Shown here piece by piece: positions 12,871-25,800 of a stretch of DNA of 57,429 bases. The notes under the pieces were generated by a model. The model did not search any database, had not been told where the DNA came from, and saw nothing but the letters and a program-made list of their open reading frames with translations. Source of the stretch: Tritrichomonas musculus (lineage: Eukaryota > Parabasalia > Tritrichomonadida > Tritrichomonadidae); assembly GCA_039105265.1 (NCBI GenBank), contig JAPFFF010000105.1:1-57429 (forward strand). The letters run 5' to 3'. How positions within the stretch are numbered: the stretch's first letter is position 1; each line of letters opens with the position of its first letter. A program made the position numbers and the translations under genes.

Positions 12871-14980
12871 AGATGCAACGAGAACTGCAGTTGAATCATC
12901 AGATGCAACGAGAACTACAGTTGAATCATCAGATTCAACGAGAACTGCAGTTGAACCATCAGATTCAACGAGAACTGCAGTTGAATCATCAGATTCAACG
13001 AGAACTGCAGTTGAATCATCAGATTCAACGAGAACTGCAGTTGAATCATCAAATGCAACGAGAACTGCCGTTTAATATTAAGATGCAACAAGAACTGCAG
13101 TTGAATCATCAGATACAACGACAACTGCAGTTGAATCATCAGATTCAACGAGAACTGCAGTTGAATCATCAGATTCAACGAGAACTGCAGTTGAATCATC
13201 AGATTCAACGAGAACTGCAGTTGAATCATCAGATGCAACGAGAACTGCAGTTGAATCATCAGATTCAACGAGAACTGCAGTTGAATCATCAGATGCAACG
13301 ACAACTGCAGTTGAATCATCAGATGCAACGAGAACTGCAGTTGAATCATCAGATGCAACGAGAACTGCAGTTGAATCATCAGATGCAACGAGAACTGCAG
13401 TTGAATCATCAGATGCAACGAGAACTGCAGTTGAATCATCAGATGCAACGAGAACTGCAGTTGAATCATCAGATGCAACGAGAACTGCAGTTGAATCATC
13501 AGATGCAACGAGAACTGCAGTTGAATCATCAGATTCAACGAGAACTGCAGTTGAATCATCAGATGCAACGACAACTGCAGTTGAATCATCAGATGCAACG
13601 AGAACTGCAGTTGAATCATCAGATGCAACGAGAACTGCAGTTGAATCATCAGATGCAACGAGAACTGCAGTTGAATCATCAGATGCAACTAGAACTACAG
13701 TTGAATCATCAGATTCAACGAGAACTGCAGTTGAACCATCAGATTCAACGAGAACTGCAGTTGAATCATCAGATTCAACGAGAACTACAGTTGAATCATC
13801 AGATTCAACGAGAACTGCAGTTGAATCATCAGATTCAACGAGAACTGCAGTTGAATCATCAGATTCAACGAGAACTACAGTTGAATCATCAGATTCAACG
13901 AGAACTGCAGTTGAATCATCAGATGCAACGAGAACTGCAGTTGAATCATCAGATGCAACGAGAACTGCAGTTGAATCATCAGATTCAACGAGAACTGCAG
14001 TTGAATCATCAGATGCAACGAGAACTGCAGTTGAATCATCAGATTCAACGAGAACTGCAGTTGAATCATCAGATGCAACGAGAACTGCAGTTGAATCATC
14101 AGATTCAACGAGAACTGCAGTTGAATCATCAGATGCAACGACAACTGCAGTTGAATCATCAGATGCAACGACAACTGCAGTTGAATCATCAGATGCAACG
14201 ACAACTGCAGTTGAATCATCAGATGCAACGAGAACTGCAGTTGAATCATCAGATGCAACGAGAACTGCAGTTGAATCATCAGATGCAACGAGAACTGCAG
14301 TTGAATCATCAGATGCAACGAGAACTGCAGTTGAATCATCAGATGCAACGAGAACTGCAGTTGAATCATCAGATTCAACGAGAACTGCAGTTGAATCATC
14401 AGATGCAACGACAACTGCAGTTGAATCATCAGATGCAACGAGAACTGCAGTTGAATCATCAGATGCAACGAGAACTGCAGTTGAATCATCAGATGCAACG
14501 AGAACTGCAGTTGAATCATCAGATGCAACGAGAACTGCAGTTGAATCATCAGATGCAACGAGAACTGCAGTTTAATAATAAGATGAAACAAGAACTGCAG
14601 TTGAATCATCAGATGCAACGAGAACTGCAGTTGAATCATCAGATGCAACGAGAACTGCAGTTGAATCATCAGATTCAACGAGAACTGCAGTTGAATCATC
14701 AGATTCAACGAGAACTGCAGTTGAATCATCAGATGCAACGAGAACTGCAGTTGAATCATCAGATGCAACGAGAACTACAGTTGAATCATCAGATTCAACG
14801 AGAACTGCAGTTGAACCATCAGATTCAACGAGAACTGCAGTTGAATCATCAGATTCAACGAGAACTGCAGTTGAATCATCAGATTCAACGAGAACTGCAG
14901 TTGAACCATCAGATTCAACGAGAACTGCAGTTGAATCATCAGATGCAACGAGAACTGCAGTTGAATCATCAGATGCAACG

Positions 14981-15260
14981 AGAACTGTAGTTTAATAATA
15001 AGATGAAACAAGAACTGCAGTTGAATCATCAGATGCAACGAGAACTGCAGTTTAATCATAAGATTCAACGAGAACTGAAGTTTAATAATAAGATGAAACA
15101 AGAACTGCAGTTGAATCATCAGATGCAACGAGAACTGCAGTTGAATCATCAGATGCAACGAGAACTGCAGTTGAATCATCAGATGCAACGAGAACTGCAG
15201 TTTAATAATAAGATGAAACAAGAACTGCAGTTGAATCATCAGATGCAACGAGAACTGTAG
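14981..15260. repeat. 270-bp cassette bounded by TAG-bearing units
   Basis: Two units with CTGTAGTTTAATAATAAG lie 270 bp (nine units) apart. Between them are TTTAATCATAAG and GAAGTTTAATAATAAG units. The same 270-bp pair of stop units ends at 14990/15260, 33324/33594, 44124/44394, 45264/45534, 51654/51924, 54294/54564 and 56664/56934. Single TAG units end at 7250, 16610, 20122, 34944, 46884 and 49614, giving 20 in all. A partial cassette lacking its first TAG lies near 49381-49614. The TAG is a one-base change from CAG in the CTGCAG of the normal unit, and it has clearly spread by duplication, not by repeated mutation. Confidence 0.85.
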
Positions 15261-18200
15261 TTTAATAATAAGATGAAACAAGAACTGCAGTTGAATCATC
15301 AGATTCAACGAGAACTGCAGTTGAATCATCAGATTCAACGAGAACTGCAGTTGAATCATCAGATGCAACGACAACTGCAGTTGAATCATCAGATGCAACG
15401 ACAACTGCAGTTGAATCATCAGATGCAACGAGAACTGCAGTTGAATCATCAGATGCAACGAGAACTGCAGTTGAATCATCAGATGCAACGAGAACTGCAG
15501 TTGAATCATCAGATGCAACGAGAACTGCAGTTTAATAATAAGATGAAACAAGAACTGCAGTTGAATCATCAGATGCAACGAGAACTGCAGTTGAATCATC
15601 AGATGCAACGAGAACTGCAGTTGAATCATCAGATGCAACGAGAACTGCAGTTGAATCATCAGATTCAACGAGAACTGCAGTTTAATCATCAGATTCAACG
15701 AGAACTGCAGTTGAATCATCAGATGCAACGAGAACTTCAGTTGAATCATCAGATGCAACGAGAACTACAGTTGAATCATCAGATTCAACGAGAACTGCAG
15801 TTGAACCATCAGATTCAACGAGAACTGCAGTTGAATCATCAGATTCAACGAGAACTGCAGTTGAATCATCAGATGCAACGAGAACTGCAGTTGAATCATC
15901 AGATGCAACGACAACTGCAGTTGAACCATCAGATTCAACGAGAACTGCAGTTGAATCATCAGATTCAACGAGAACTGCAGTTGAATCATCAGATGCAACG
16001 AGAACTGCAGTTGAATCATCAGATGCAACGAGAACTACAGTTGAATCATCAGATTCAACGAGAACTGCAGTTGAACCATCAGATTCAACGAGAACTGCAG
16101 TTGAATCATCAGATTCAACGAGAACTGCAGTTGAATCATCAGATGCAACGAGAACTGCAGTTGAATCATCAGATTCAACGAGAACTGCAGTTGAACCATC
16201 AGATTCAACGAGAACTGCAGTTGAATCATCAGATGCAACGAGAACTGCAGTTGAATCATCAGATTCAACGAGAACTGCAGTTGAATCATCAGATTCAACG
16301 AGAACTGCAGTTGAATCATCAGATTCAACGAGAACTGCAGTTGAACCATCAGATTCAACGAGAACTGCAGTTGAATCATCAGATGCAACGAGAACTGCAG
16401 TTGAATCATCAGATGCAACGAGAACTGCAGTTTAATAATAAGATGCAACAAGAACTGCAGTTGAATCATCAGATTCAACGAGAACTGCAGTTGAATCATC
16501 AGATGCAACGAGAACTGCAGTTGAATCATCAGATGCAGCGAGAACTGCAGTTTAATAATAAGATGAAACAAGAACTGCAGTTGAATCATCAGATGCAACG
16601 AGAACTGTAGTTTAATAATAAGATGAAACAAGAACTGCAGTTGAATCATCAGATTCAACGAGAACTGCAGTTGAATCATCAGATTCAACGAGAACTGCAG
16701 TTGAATCATCAGATGCAACGAGAACTGCAGTTGAATCATCAGATGCAACGAGAACTGCAGTTGAATCATCAGATGCAACGAGAACTGCAGTTGAATCATC
16801 AGATGCAACGAGAACTGCAGTTGAATCATCAGATGAAACAAGAACTGCAGTTGAATCATCAGATGCAACGAGAACTGCAGTTGAATCATCAGATTCAACG
16901 AGAACTACAGTTGAATCATCAGATTCAACGAGAACTGCAGTTGAACCATCAGATTCAACGAGAACTGCAGTTGAATCATCAGATGCAACGAGAACTACAG
17001 TTGAATCATCAGATTCAACGAGAACTGCAGTTGAACCATCAGATTCAACGAGAACTGCAGTTGAATCATCAGATGCAACGAGAACTGCAGTTGAATCATC
17101 AGATTCAACGAGAACTGCAGTTGAATCATCAGATTCAACGAGAACTGCAGTTGAATCATCAGATGCAACGACAACTGCAGTTGAATCATCAGATTCAACG
17201 AGAACTGCAGTTGAATCATCAGATTCAACGAGAACTGCAGTTGAATCATCAAATGCAACGAGAACTGCCGTTTAATATTAAGATGCAACAAGAACTGCAG
17301 TTGAATCATCAGATGCAACGACAACTGCAGTTGAATCATCAGATTCAACGAGAACTGCAGTTGAATCATCAGATTCAACGAGAACTGCAGTTGAATCATC
17401 AGATTCAACGAGAACTGCAGTTGAATCATCAGATTCAACGAGAACTGCAGTTGAATCATCAGATTCAACGAGAACTGCAGTTGAACCATCAGATTCAACG
17501 AGAACTGCAGTTGAATCATCAGATGCAACGAGAACTGCAGTTGAATCATCAGATTCAACGAGAACTGCAGTTGAATCATCAGATTCAACGAGAACTGCAG
17601 TTGAATCATCAGATGCAACGACAACTGCAGTTGAATCATCAGATTCAACGAGAACTGCAGTTGAATCATCAGATTCAACGAGAACTGCAGTTGAATCATC
17701 AAATGCAACGAGAACTGCCGTTTAATATTAAGATGCAACAAGAACTGCAGTTGAATCATCAGATGCAACGACAACTGCAGTTGAATCATCAGATTCAACG
17801 AGAACTGCAGTTGAATCATCAGATTCAACGAGAACTGCAGTTGAATCATCAGATTCAACGAGAACTGCAGTTGAATCATCAGATGCAACGACAACTGCAG
17901 TTGAATCATCAGATTCAACGAGAACTGCAGTTGAATCATCAGATGCAACGACAACTGCAGTTGAATCATCAGATGCAACGAGAACTGCAGTTGAATCATC
18001 AGATGCAACGAGAACTGCAGTTGAATCATCAGATGCAACGAGAACTGCAGTTGAATCATCAGATGCAACGAGAACTGCAGTTGAATCATCAGATGCAACG
18101 AGAACTGCAGTTGAATCATCAGATGCAACGAGAACTGCAGTTGAATCATCAGATTCAACGAGAACTGCAGTTGAATCATCAGATGCAACGACAACTGCAG

Positions 18201-19410
18201 TTGAATCATCAGATGCAACGAGAACTGCAGTTGAATCATCAGATGCAACGAGAACTGCAGTTGAATCATCAGATGCAACGAGAACTGCAGTTGAATCATC
18301 AGATGCAACGAGAACTACAGTTGAATCATCAGATTCAACGAGAACTGCAGTTGAACCATCAGATTCAACGAGAACTGCAGTTGAATCATCAGATTCAACG
18401 AGAACTACAGTTGAATCATCAGATTCAACGAGAACTGCAGTTGAATCATCAGATTCAACGAGAACTGCAGTTGAATCATCAGATTCAACGAGAACTACAG
18501 TTGAATCATCAGATTCAACGAGAACTACAGTTGAATCATCAGATGCAACGAGAACTGCAGTTGAATCATCAGATTCAACGAGAACTGCAGTTGAATCATC
18601 AGATGCAACGACAACTGCAGTTGAATCATCAGATGCAACGACAACTGCAGTTGAATCATCAGATGCAACGACAACTGCAGTTGAATCATCAGATTCAACG
18701 AGAACTGCAGTTGAATCATCAGATGCAACGAGAACTGCAGTTGAATCATCAGATGCAACGAGAACTGCAGTTGAATCATCAGATGCAACGAGAACTGCAG
18801 TTGAATCATCAGATGCAACGAGAACTGCAGTTGAATCATCAGATTCAACGAGAACTGCAGTTGAATCATCAGATGCAACGACAACTGCAGTTGAATCATC
18901 AGATGCAACGAGAACTGCAGTTGAATCATCAGATGCAACGAGAACTGCAGTTGAATCATCAGATGCAACGAGAACTGCAGTTGAATCATCAGATGCAACG
19001 AGAACTGCAGTTGAATCATCAGATGCAACGAGAACTGCAGTTTAATAATAAGATGAAACAAGAACTGCAGTTGAATCATCAGATGCAACGAGAACTGCAG
19101 TTGAATCATCAGATGCAACGAGAACTGCAGTTGAATCATCAGATTCAACGAGAACTGCAGTTGAATCATCAGATTCAACGAGAACTGCAGTTGAATCATC
19201 AGATGCAACGAGAACTGCAGTTGAATCATCAGATTCAACGAGAACTGCAGTTGAATCATCAGATGCAACGACAACTGCAGTTGAATCATCAGATTCAACG
19301 AGAACTGCAGTTGAATCATCAGATTCAACGAGAACTGCAGTTGAATCATCAAATGCAACGAGAACTGCCGTTTAATATTAAGATGCAACAAGAACTGCAG
19401 TTGAATCATC

Positions 19411-19772
19411 AGATTAAGCTACAACTGAAATTGAATCATCAGATTAAACTACAACTGCAGTTGAATCATCAGATTCAACGAGAACTGCAGTTGAATCATC
19501 AGATTCAACGAGAACTGCAGTTGAATCATCAGATGCAACGAGAACTGCAGTTGAATCATCAGATTCAGCTGCAACTGCATTTGAACCATTAGATTAAACT
19601 ACAACTGCAATTTGAATCATCAGATTCAACGACAACTTCAGTTGAATCATCAGATTCAGCTGCAACTGCAATTTGAACCATTAGATTAAACTACAACTGC
19701 AATTGAACCATCAGATTCAACGAGAACTGCAGTTGAACCATCAGATTAAACGACAACTGCAGTTGAATCATC
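19411..19772. repeat. Mosaic island of A, B and hybrid units inside the B array
   Basis: Unit starts and types are: 19411 A (carries the ACTGAAATT tracer), 19441 A/B hybrid, 19471, 19501 and 19531 B, 19561 A (TGCATTTGAA), 19591 A of 31 bp, 19622 B with CTTCAG, 19652 A of 31 bp, 19683 A of 30 bp, 19713 B, and 19743 a hybrid (AGATTAAACGACAACTG). The two 31-bp units shift the register by 2 bp. The island sits exactly where block 6901-19410 stops matching its later copy (which continues in pure B at 37745) and just before the second copy of the block that starts at 6991. It therefore looks like an A/B junction carried along by a large duplication. Confidence 0.9.
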
Positions 19773-19862
19773 AGATTCAACGAGAACTGCAGTTGAATCA
19801 TCAGATTCAACGAGAACTGCAGTTGAATCATCAGATTCAACGAGAACTGCAGTTGAATCATC

Positions 19863-22800
19863 AGATTCAACGACAACTGCAGTTGAATCATCAGATGCAG
19901 CGAGAACTGCAGTTGAATCATCAGATTCAACGAGAACTGCAGTTGAATCATCAGATGCAACGACAACTGCAGTTGAATCATCAGATTCAACGAGAACTGC
20001 AGTTGAATCATCAGATGCAACGAGAACTGCAGTTGAATCATCAGATGCAACGAGAACTGCAGTTGAATCATCAGATGCAACGAGAACTGCAGTTGAATCA
20101 TCAGATGCAACGAGAACTGTAGTTTAATAATAAGATTCAAAAAGAACTGCAGTTTAATCATAAGATTCAACGAGAACTGCAGTTTAATAATAAGATGAAA
20201 CAAGAACTGCAGTTGAATCATCAGATTCAACGAGAACTGCAGTTGAATCATCAGATGCAACGACAACTGCAGTTGAATCATCAGATTCAACGAGAACTGC
20301 AGTTGAATCATCAGATGCAACGAGAACTGCAGTTGAATCATCAGATGCAACGAGAACTGCAGTTGAATCATCAGATGCAACGAGAACTGCAGTTTAATCA
20401 TAAGATTCAACGAGAACTGAAGTTTAATAATAAGATGAAACAAGAACTGCAGTTGAATCATCAGATGCAACGACAACTGCAGTTGAATCATCAGATTCAA
20501 CGAGAACTGCAGTTGAATCATCAGATGCAACGAGAACTGCAGTTGAATCATCAGATGCAACGACAACTGCAGTTGAATCATCAGATTCAACGAGAACTGC
20601 AGTTGAATCATCAGATGCAACGAGAACTGCAGTTGAATCATCAGATGCAACGAGAACTGCAGTTGAATCATCAGATTCAACGAGAACTGCAGTTGAATCA
20701 TCAGATTCAACGAGAACTGCAGTTGAATCATCAGATGCAACGAGAACTGCAGTTGAATCATCAGATGAAACAAGAACTGCAGTTGAATCATCAGATTCAA
20801 CGAGAACTGCAGTTGAATCATCAGATGCAACGAGAACTGCAGTTGAATCATCAGATGCAACGAGAACTGCAGTTGAATCATCAGATGCAACGAGAACTGC
20901 AGTTGAATCATCAGATTCAACGAGAACTGCAGTTGAATCATCAGATGCAACGAGAACTGCAGTTGAATCATCAGATGCAACGAGAACTGCAGTTGAATCA
21001 TCAGATGCAACGAGAACTGCAGTTGAATCATCAGATTCAACGAGAACTGCAGTTGAATCATCAGATGCAACGACAACTGCAGTTGAATCATCAGATGCAA
21101 CGAGAACTGCAGTTGAATCATCAGATGCAACGAGAACTGCAGTTGAATCATCAGATGCAACGAGAACTGCAGTTGAATCATCAGATTCAACGACAACTGC
21201 AGTTGAATCATCAGATGCAACGAGAACTACAGTTGAATCATCAGATGCAACGAGAACTGCAGTTGAATCATCAGATGCAACGAGAACTGCAGTTGAATCA
21301 TCAGATTCAACGAGAACTGCAGTTGAATCATCAGATGCAACGACAACTGCAGTTGAATCATCAGATGCAACGAGAACTGCAGTTGAATCATCAGATGCAA
21401 CGACAACTGCAGTTGAATCATCAGATGCAACGACAACTGCAGTTGAATCATCAGATGCAACGACAACTGCAGTTGAATCATCAGATGCAACGAGAACTGC
21501 AGTTGAATCATCAGATGCAACGAGAACTGCAGTTTAATAATAAGATGAAACAAGAACTGCAGTTGAATCATCAGATGCAACGACAACTGCAGTTGAATCA
21601 TCAGATGCAACGAGAACTGCAGTTGAATCATCAGATGCAACGAGAACTGCAGTTGAATCATCAGATGCAACGAGAACTGCAGTTGAATCATCAGATTCAA
21701 CGAGAACTGCAGTTGAATCATCAGATGCAACGACAACTGCAGTTGAATCATCAGATTCAACGAGAACTGCAGTTGAATCATCAGATTCAACGAGAACTGC
21801 AGTTGAATCATCAAATGCAACGAGAACTGCCGTTTAATATTAAGATGCAACAAGAACTGCAGTTGAATCATCAGATGCAACGACAACTGCAGTTGAATCA
21901 TCAGATTCAACGAGAACTGCAGTTGAATCATCAGATTCAACGAGAACTGCAGTTGAATCATCAGATTCAACGAGAACTGCAGTTGAATCATCAGATGCAA
22001 CGAGAACTGCAGTTGAATCATCAGATTCAACGAGAACTGCAGTTGAATCATCAGATGCAACGACAACTGCAGTTGAATCATCAGATGCAACGACAACTGC
22101 AGTTGAATCATCAGATGCAACGAGAACTGCAGTTGAATCATCAGATGCAACGAGAACTGCAGTTGAATCATCAGATGCAACGAGAACTGCAGTTGAATCA
22201 TCAGATGCAACGAGAACTGCAGTTGAATCATCAGATGCAACGAGAACTGCAGTTGAATCATCAGATGCAACGAGAACTGCAGTTGAATCATCAGATTCAA
22301 CGAGAACTGCAGTTGAATCATCAGATGCAACGAGAACTGCAGTTGAATCATCAGATGCAACGAGAACTGCAGTTGAATCATCAGATGCAACGAGAACTAC
22401 AGTTGAATCATCAGATTCAACGAGAACTGCAGTTGAACCATCAGATTCAACGAGAACTGCAGTTGAATCATCAGATTCAACGAGAACTACAGTTGAATCA
22501 TCAGATTCAACGAGAACTGCAGTTGAACCATCAGATTCAACGAGAACTGCAGTTGAATCATCAGATTCAACGAGAACTACAGTTGAATCATCAGATTCAA
22601 CGAGAACTGCAGTTGAACCATCAGATTCAACGAGAACTGCAGTTGAATCATCAGATTCAACGAGAACTACAGTTGAATCATCAGATTCAACGAGAACTGC
22701 AGTTGAATCATCAGATTCAACGAGAACTGCAGTTGAATCATCAGATTCAACGAGAACTACAGTTGAATCATCAGATTCAACGAGAACTGCAGTTGAATCA

Positions 22801-25800
22801 TCAGATGCAACGAGAACTGCAGTTGAATCATCAGATGCAACGAGAACTGCAGTTGAATCATCAGATTCAACGAGAACTGCAGTTGAATCATCAGATGCAA
22901 CGACAACTGCAGTTGAATCATCAGATTCAACGAGAACTGCAGTTGAATCATCAGATTCAACGAGAACTGCAGTTGAATCATCAAATGCAACGAGAACTGC
23001 CGTTTAATATTAAGATGCAACAAGAACTGCAGTTGAATCATCAGATGCAACGACAACTGCAGTTGAATCATCAGATTCAACGAGAACTGCAGTTGAATCA
23101 TCAGATTCAACGAGAACTGCAGTTGAATCATCAGATTCAACGAGAACTGCAGTTGAATCATCAGATGCAACGAGAACTGCAGTTGAATCATCAGATTCAA
23201 CGAGAACTGCAGTTGAATCATCAGATGCAACGACAACTGCAGTTGAATCATCAGATGCAACGAGAACTGCAGTTGAATCATCAGATGCAACGAGAACTGC
23301 AGTTGAATCATCAGATGCAACGAGAACTGCAGTTGAATCATCAGATGCAACGAGAACTGCAGTTGAATCATCAGATTCAACGAGAACTGCAGTTGAATCA
23401 TCAGATGCAACGACAACTGCAGTTGAATCATCAGATGCAACGAGAACTGCAGTTGAATCATCAGATGCAACGAGAACTGCAGTTGAATCATCAGATGCAA
23501 CGAGAACTGCAGTTGAATCATCAGATGCAACGAGAACTACAGTTGAATCATCAGATTCAACGAGAACTGCAGTTGAACCATCAGATTCAACGAGAACTAC
23601 AGTTGAATCATCAGATTCAACGAGAACTGCAGTTGAATCATCAGATTCAACGAGAACTACAGTTGAATCATCAGATTCAACGAGAACTGCAGTTGAATCA
23701 TCAGATGCAACGAGAACTGCAGTTGAATCATCAGATTCAACGAGAACTGCAGTTGAATCATCAGATGCAACGACAACTGCAGTTGAATCATCAGATGCAA
23801 CGACAACTGCAGTTGAATCATCAGATGCAACGACAACTGCAGTTGAATCATCAGATGCAACGAGAACTGCAGTTGAATCATCAGATGCAACGAGAACTGC
23901 AGTTGAATCATCAGATGCAACGAGAACTGCAGTTGAATCATCAGATGCAACGAGAACTGCAGTTGAATCATCAGATGCAACGAGAACTGCAGTTGAATCA
24001 TCAGATTCAACGAGAACTGCAGTTGAATCATCAGATGCAACGACAACTGCAGTTGAATCATCAGATGCAACGAGAACTGCAGTTGAATCATCAGATGCAA
24101 CGAGAACTGCAGTTGAATCATCAGATGCAACGAGAACTACAGTTGAATCATCAGATTCAACGAGAACTGCAGTTGAACCATCAGATTCAACGAGAACTGC
24201 AGTTGAATCATCAGATTCAACGAGAACTACAGTTGAATCATCAGATTCAACGAGAACTGCAGTTGAACCATCAGATTCAACGAGAACTGCAGTTGAATCA
24301 TCAGATTCAACGAGAACTACAGTTGAATCATCAGATTCAACGAGAACTGCAGTTGAACCATCAGATTCAACGAGAACTGCAGTTGAATCATCAGATTCAA
24401 CGAGAACTACAGTTGAATCATCAGATTCAACGAGAACTGCAGTTGAATCATCAGATTCAACGAGAACTGCAGTTGAATCATCAGATTCAACGAGAACTAC
24501 AGTTGAATCATCAGATTCAACGAGAACTGCAGTTGAATCATCAGATGCAACGAGAACTGCAGTTGAATCATCAGATGCAACGAGAACTGCAGTTGAATCA
24601 TCAGATTCAACGAGAACTGCAGTTGAATCATCAGATGCAACGACAACTGCAGTTGAATCATCAGATTCAACGAGAACTGCAGTTGAATCATCAGATTCAA
24701 CGAGAACTGCAGTTGAATCATCAAATGCAACGAGAACTGCCGTTTAATATTAAGATGCAACAAGAACTGCAGTTGAATCATCAGATGCAACGACAACTGC
24801 AGTTGAATCATCAGATTCAACGAGAACTGCAGTTGAATCATCAGATTCAACGAGAACTGCAGTTGAATCATCAGATTCAACGAGAACTGCAGTTGAATCA
24901 TCAGATGCAACGAGAACTGCAGTTGAATCATCAGATTCAACGAGAACTGCAGTTGAATCATCAGATTCAACGAGAACTACAGTTGAATCATCAGATTCAA
25001 CGAGAACTGCAGTTGAATCATCAGATTCAACGAGAACTACAGTTGAATCATCAGATTCAACGAGAACTGCAGTTGAACCATCAGATTCAACGAGAACTGC
25101 AGTTGAATCATCAGATTCAACGAGAACTACAGTTGAATCATCAGATTCAACGAGAACTGCAGTTGAATCATCAGATTCAACGAGAACTACAGTTGAATCA
25201 TCAGATTCAACGAGAACTGCAGTTGAACCATCAGATTCAACGAGAACTGCAGTTGAATCATCAGATTCAACGAGAACTACAGTTGAATCATCAGATTCAA
25301 CGAGAACTGCAGTTGAATCATCAGATTCAACGAGAACTGCAGTTGAATCATCAGATTCAACGAGAACTGCAGTTGAACCATCAGATTCAACGAGAACTGC
25401 AGTTGAATCATCAGATTCAACGAGAACTACAGTTGAATCATCAGATTCAACGAGAACTGCAGTTGAATCATCAGATGCAACGAGAACTGCAGTTGAATCA
25501 TCAGATGCAACGAGAACTACAGTTGAATCATCAGATTCAACGAGAACTGCAGTTGAACCATCAGATTCAACGAGAACTGCAGTTGAATCATCAGATTCAA
25601 CGAGAACTGCAGTTGAATCATCAGATTCAACGAGAACTGCAGTTGAATCATCAAATGCAACGAGAACTGCCGTTTAATATTAAGATGCAACAAGAACTGC
25701 AGTTGAATCATCAGATACAACGACAACTGCAGTTGAATCATCAGATTCAACGAGAACTGCAGTTGAATCATCAGATTCAACGAGAACTGCAGTTGAATCA

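Larger units (their letters stand above)
6901..19410. repeat. Family B satellite array, first block (strict 30-bp units)
   Basis: There are 417 units of exactly 30 bp with no length change seen. A unit begins CATCAGAT[T/G]CAACGA and ends [G/C]AACTGCAGTTGAA[T/C]. Counting from CAT, the common variable positions are 9 (T/G), 16 (G/C), 21 (G/A) and 30 (T/C). Consensus GC is 40%, with one CpG (AACGA) and one PstI site (CTGCAG) in most units. Against family A it differs at about 5 of 30 positions, so the two families share an ancestor. The array carries rare tracer units, such as CTGCCGTTTAATATT at seven places and CTGTAGTTTAATAAT at 7250, 14990, 15260 and 16610. This block is the apparent source, or sister, of the later copies at 19863 and 27305. 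Confidence 0.97.

Noticed and set aside
14991-15010. TTTAATAATAAG as a TATA-like promoter or start region before the ATG
   Set aside because: It is a repeat variant that also occurs many times inside open stretches. The ATG after it is the ordinary ATG of the unit.
19411-19772. Mobile-element insertion at the mosaic island
   Set aside because: Every base belongs to A, B or hybrid units. There are no terminal repeats, target-site duplication or foreign sequence.
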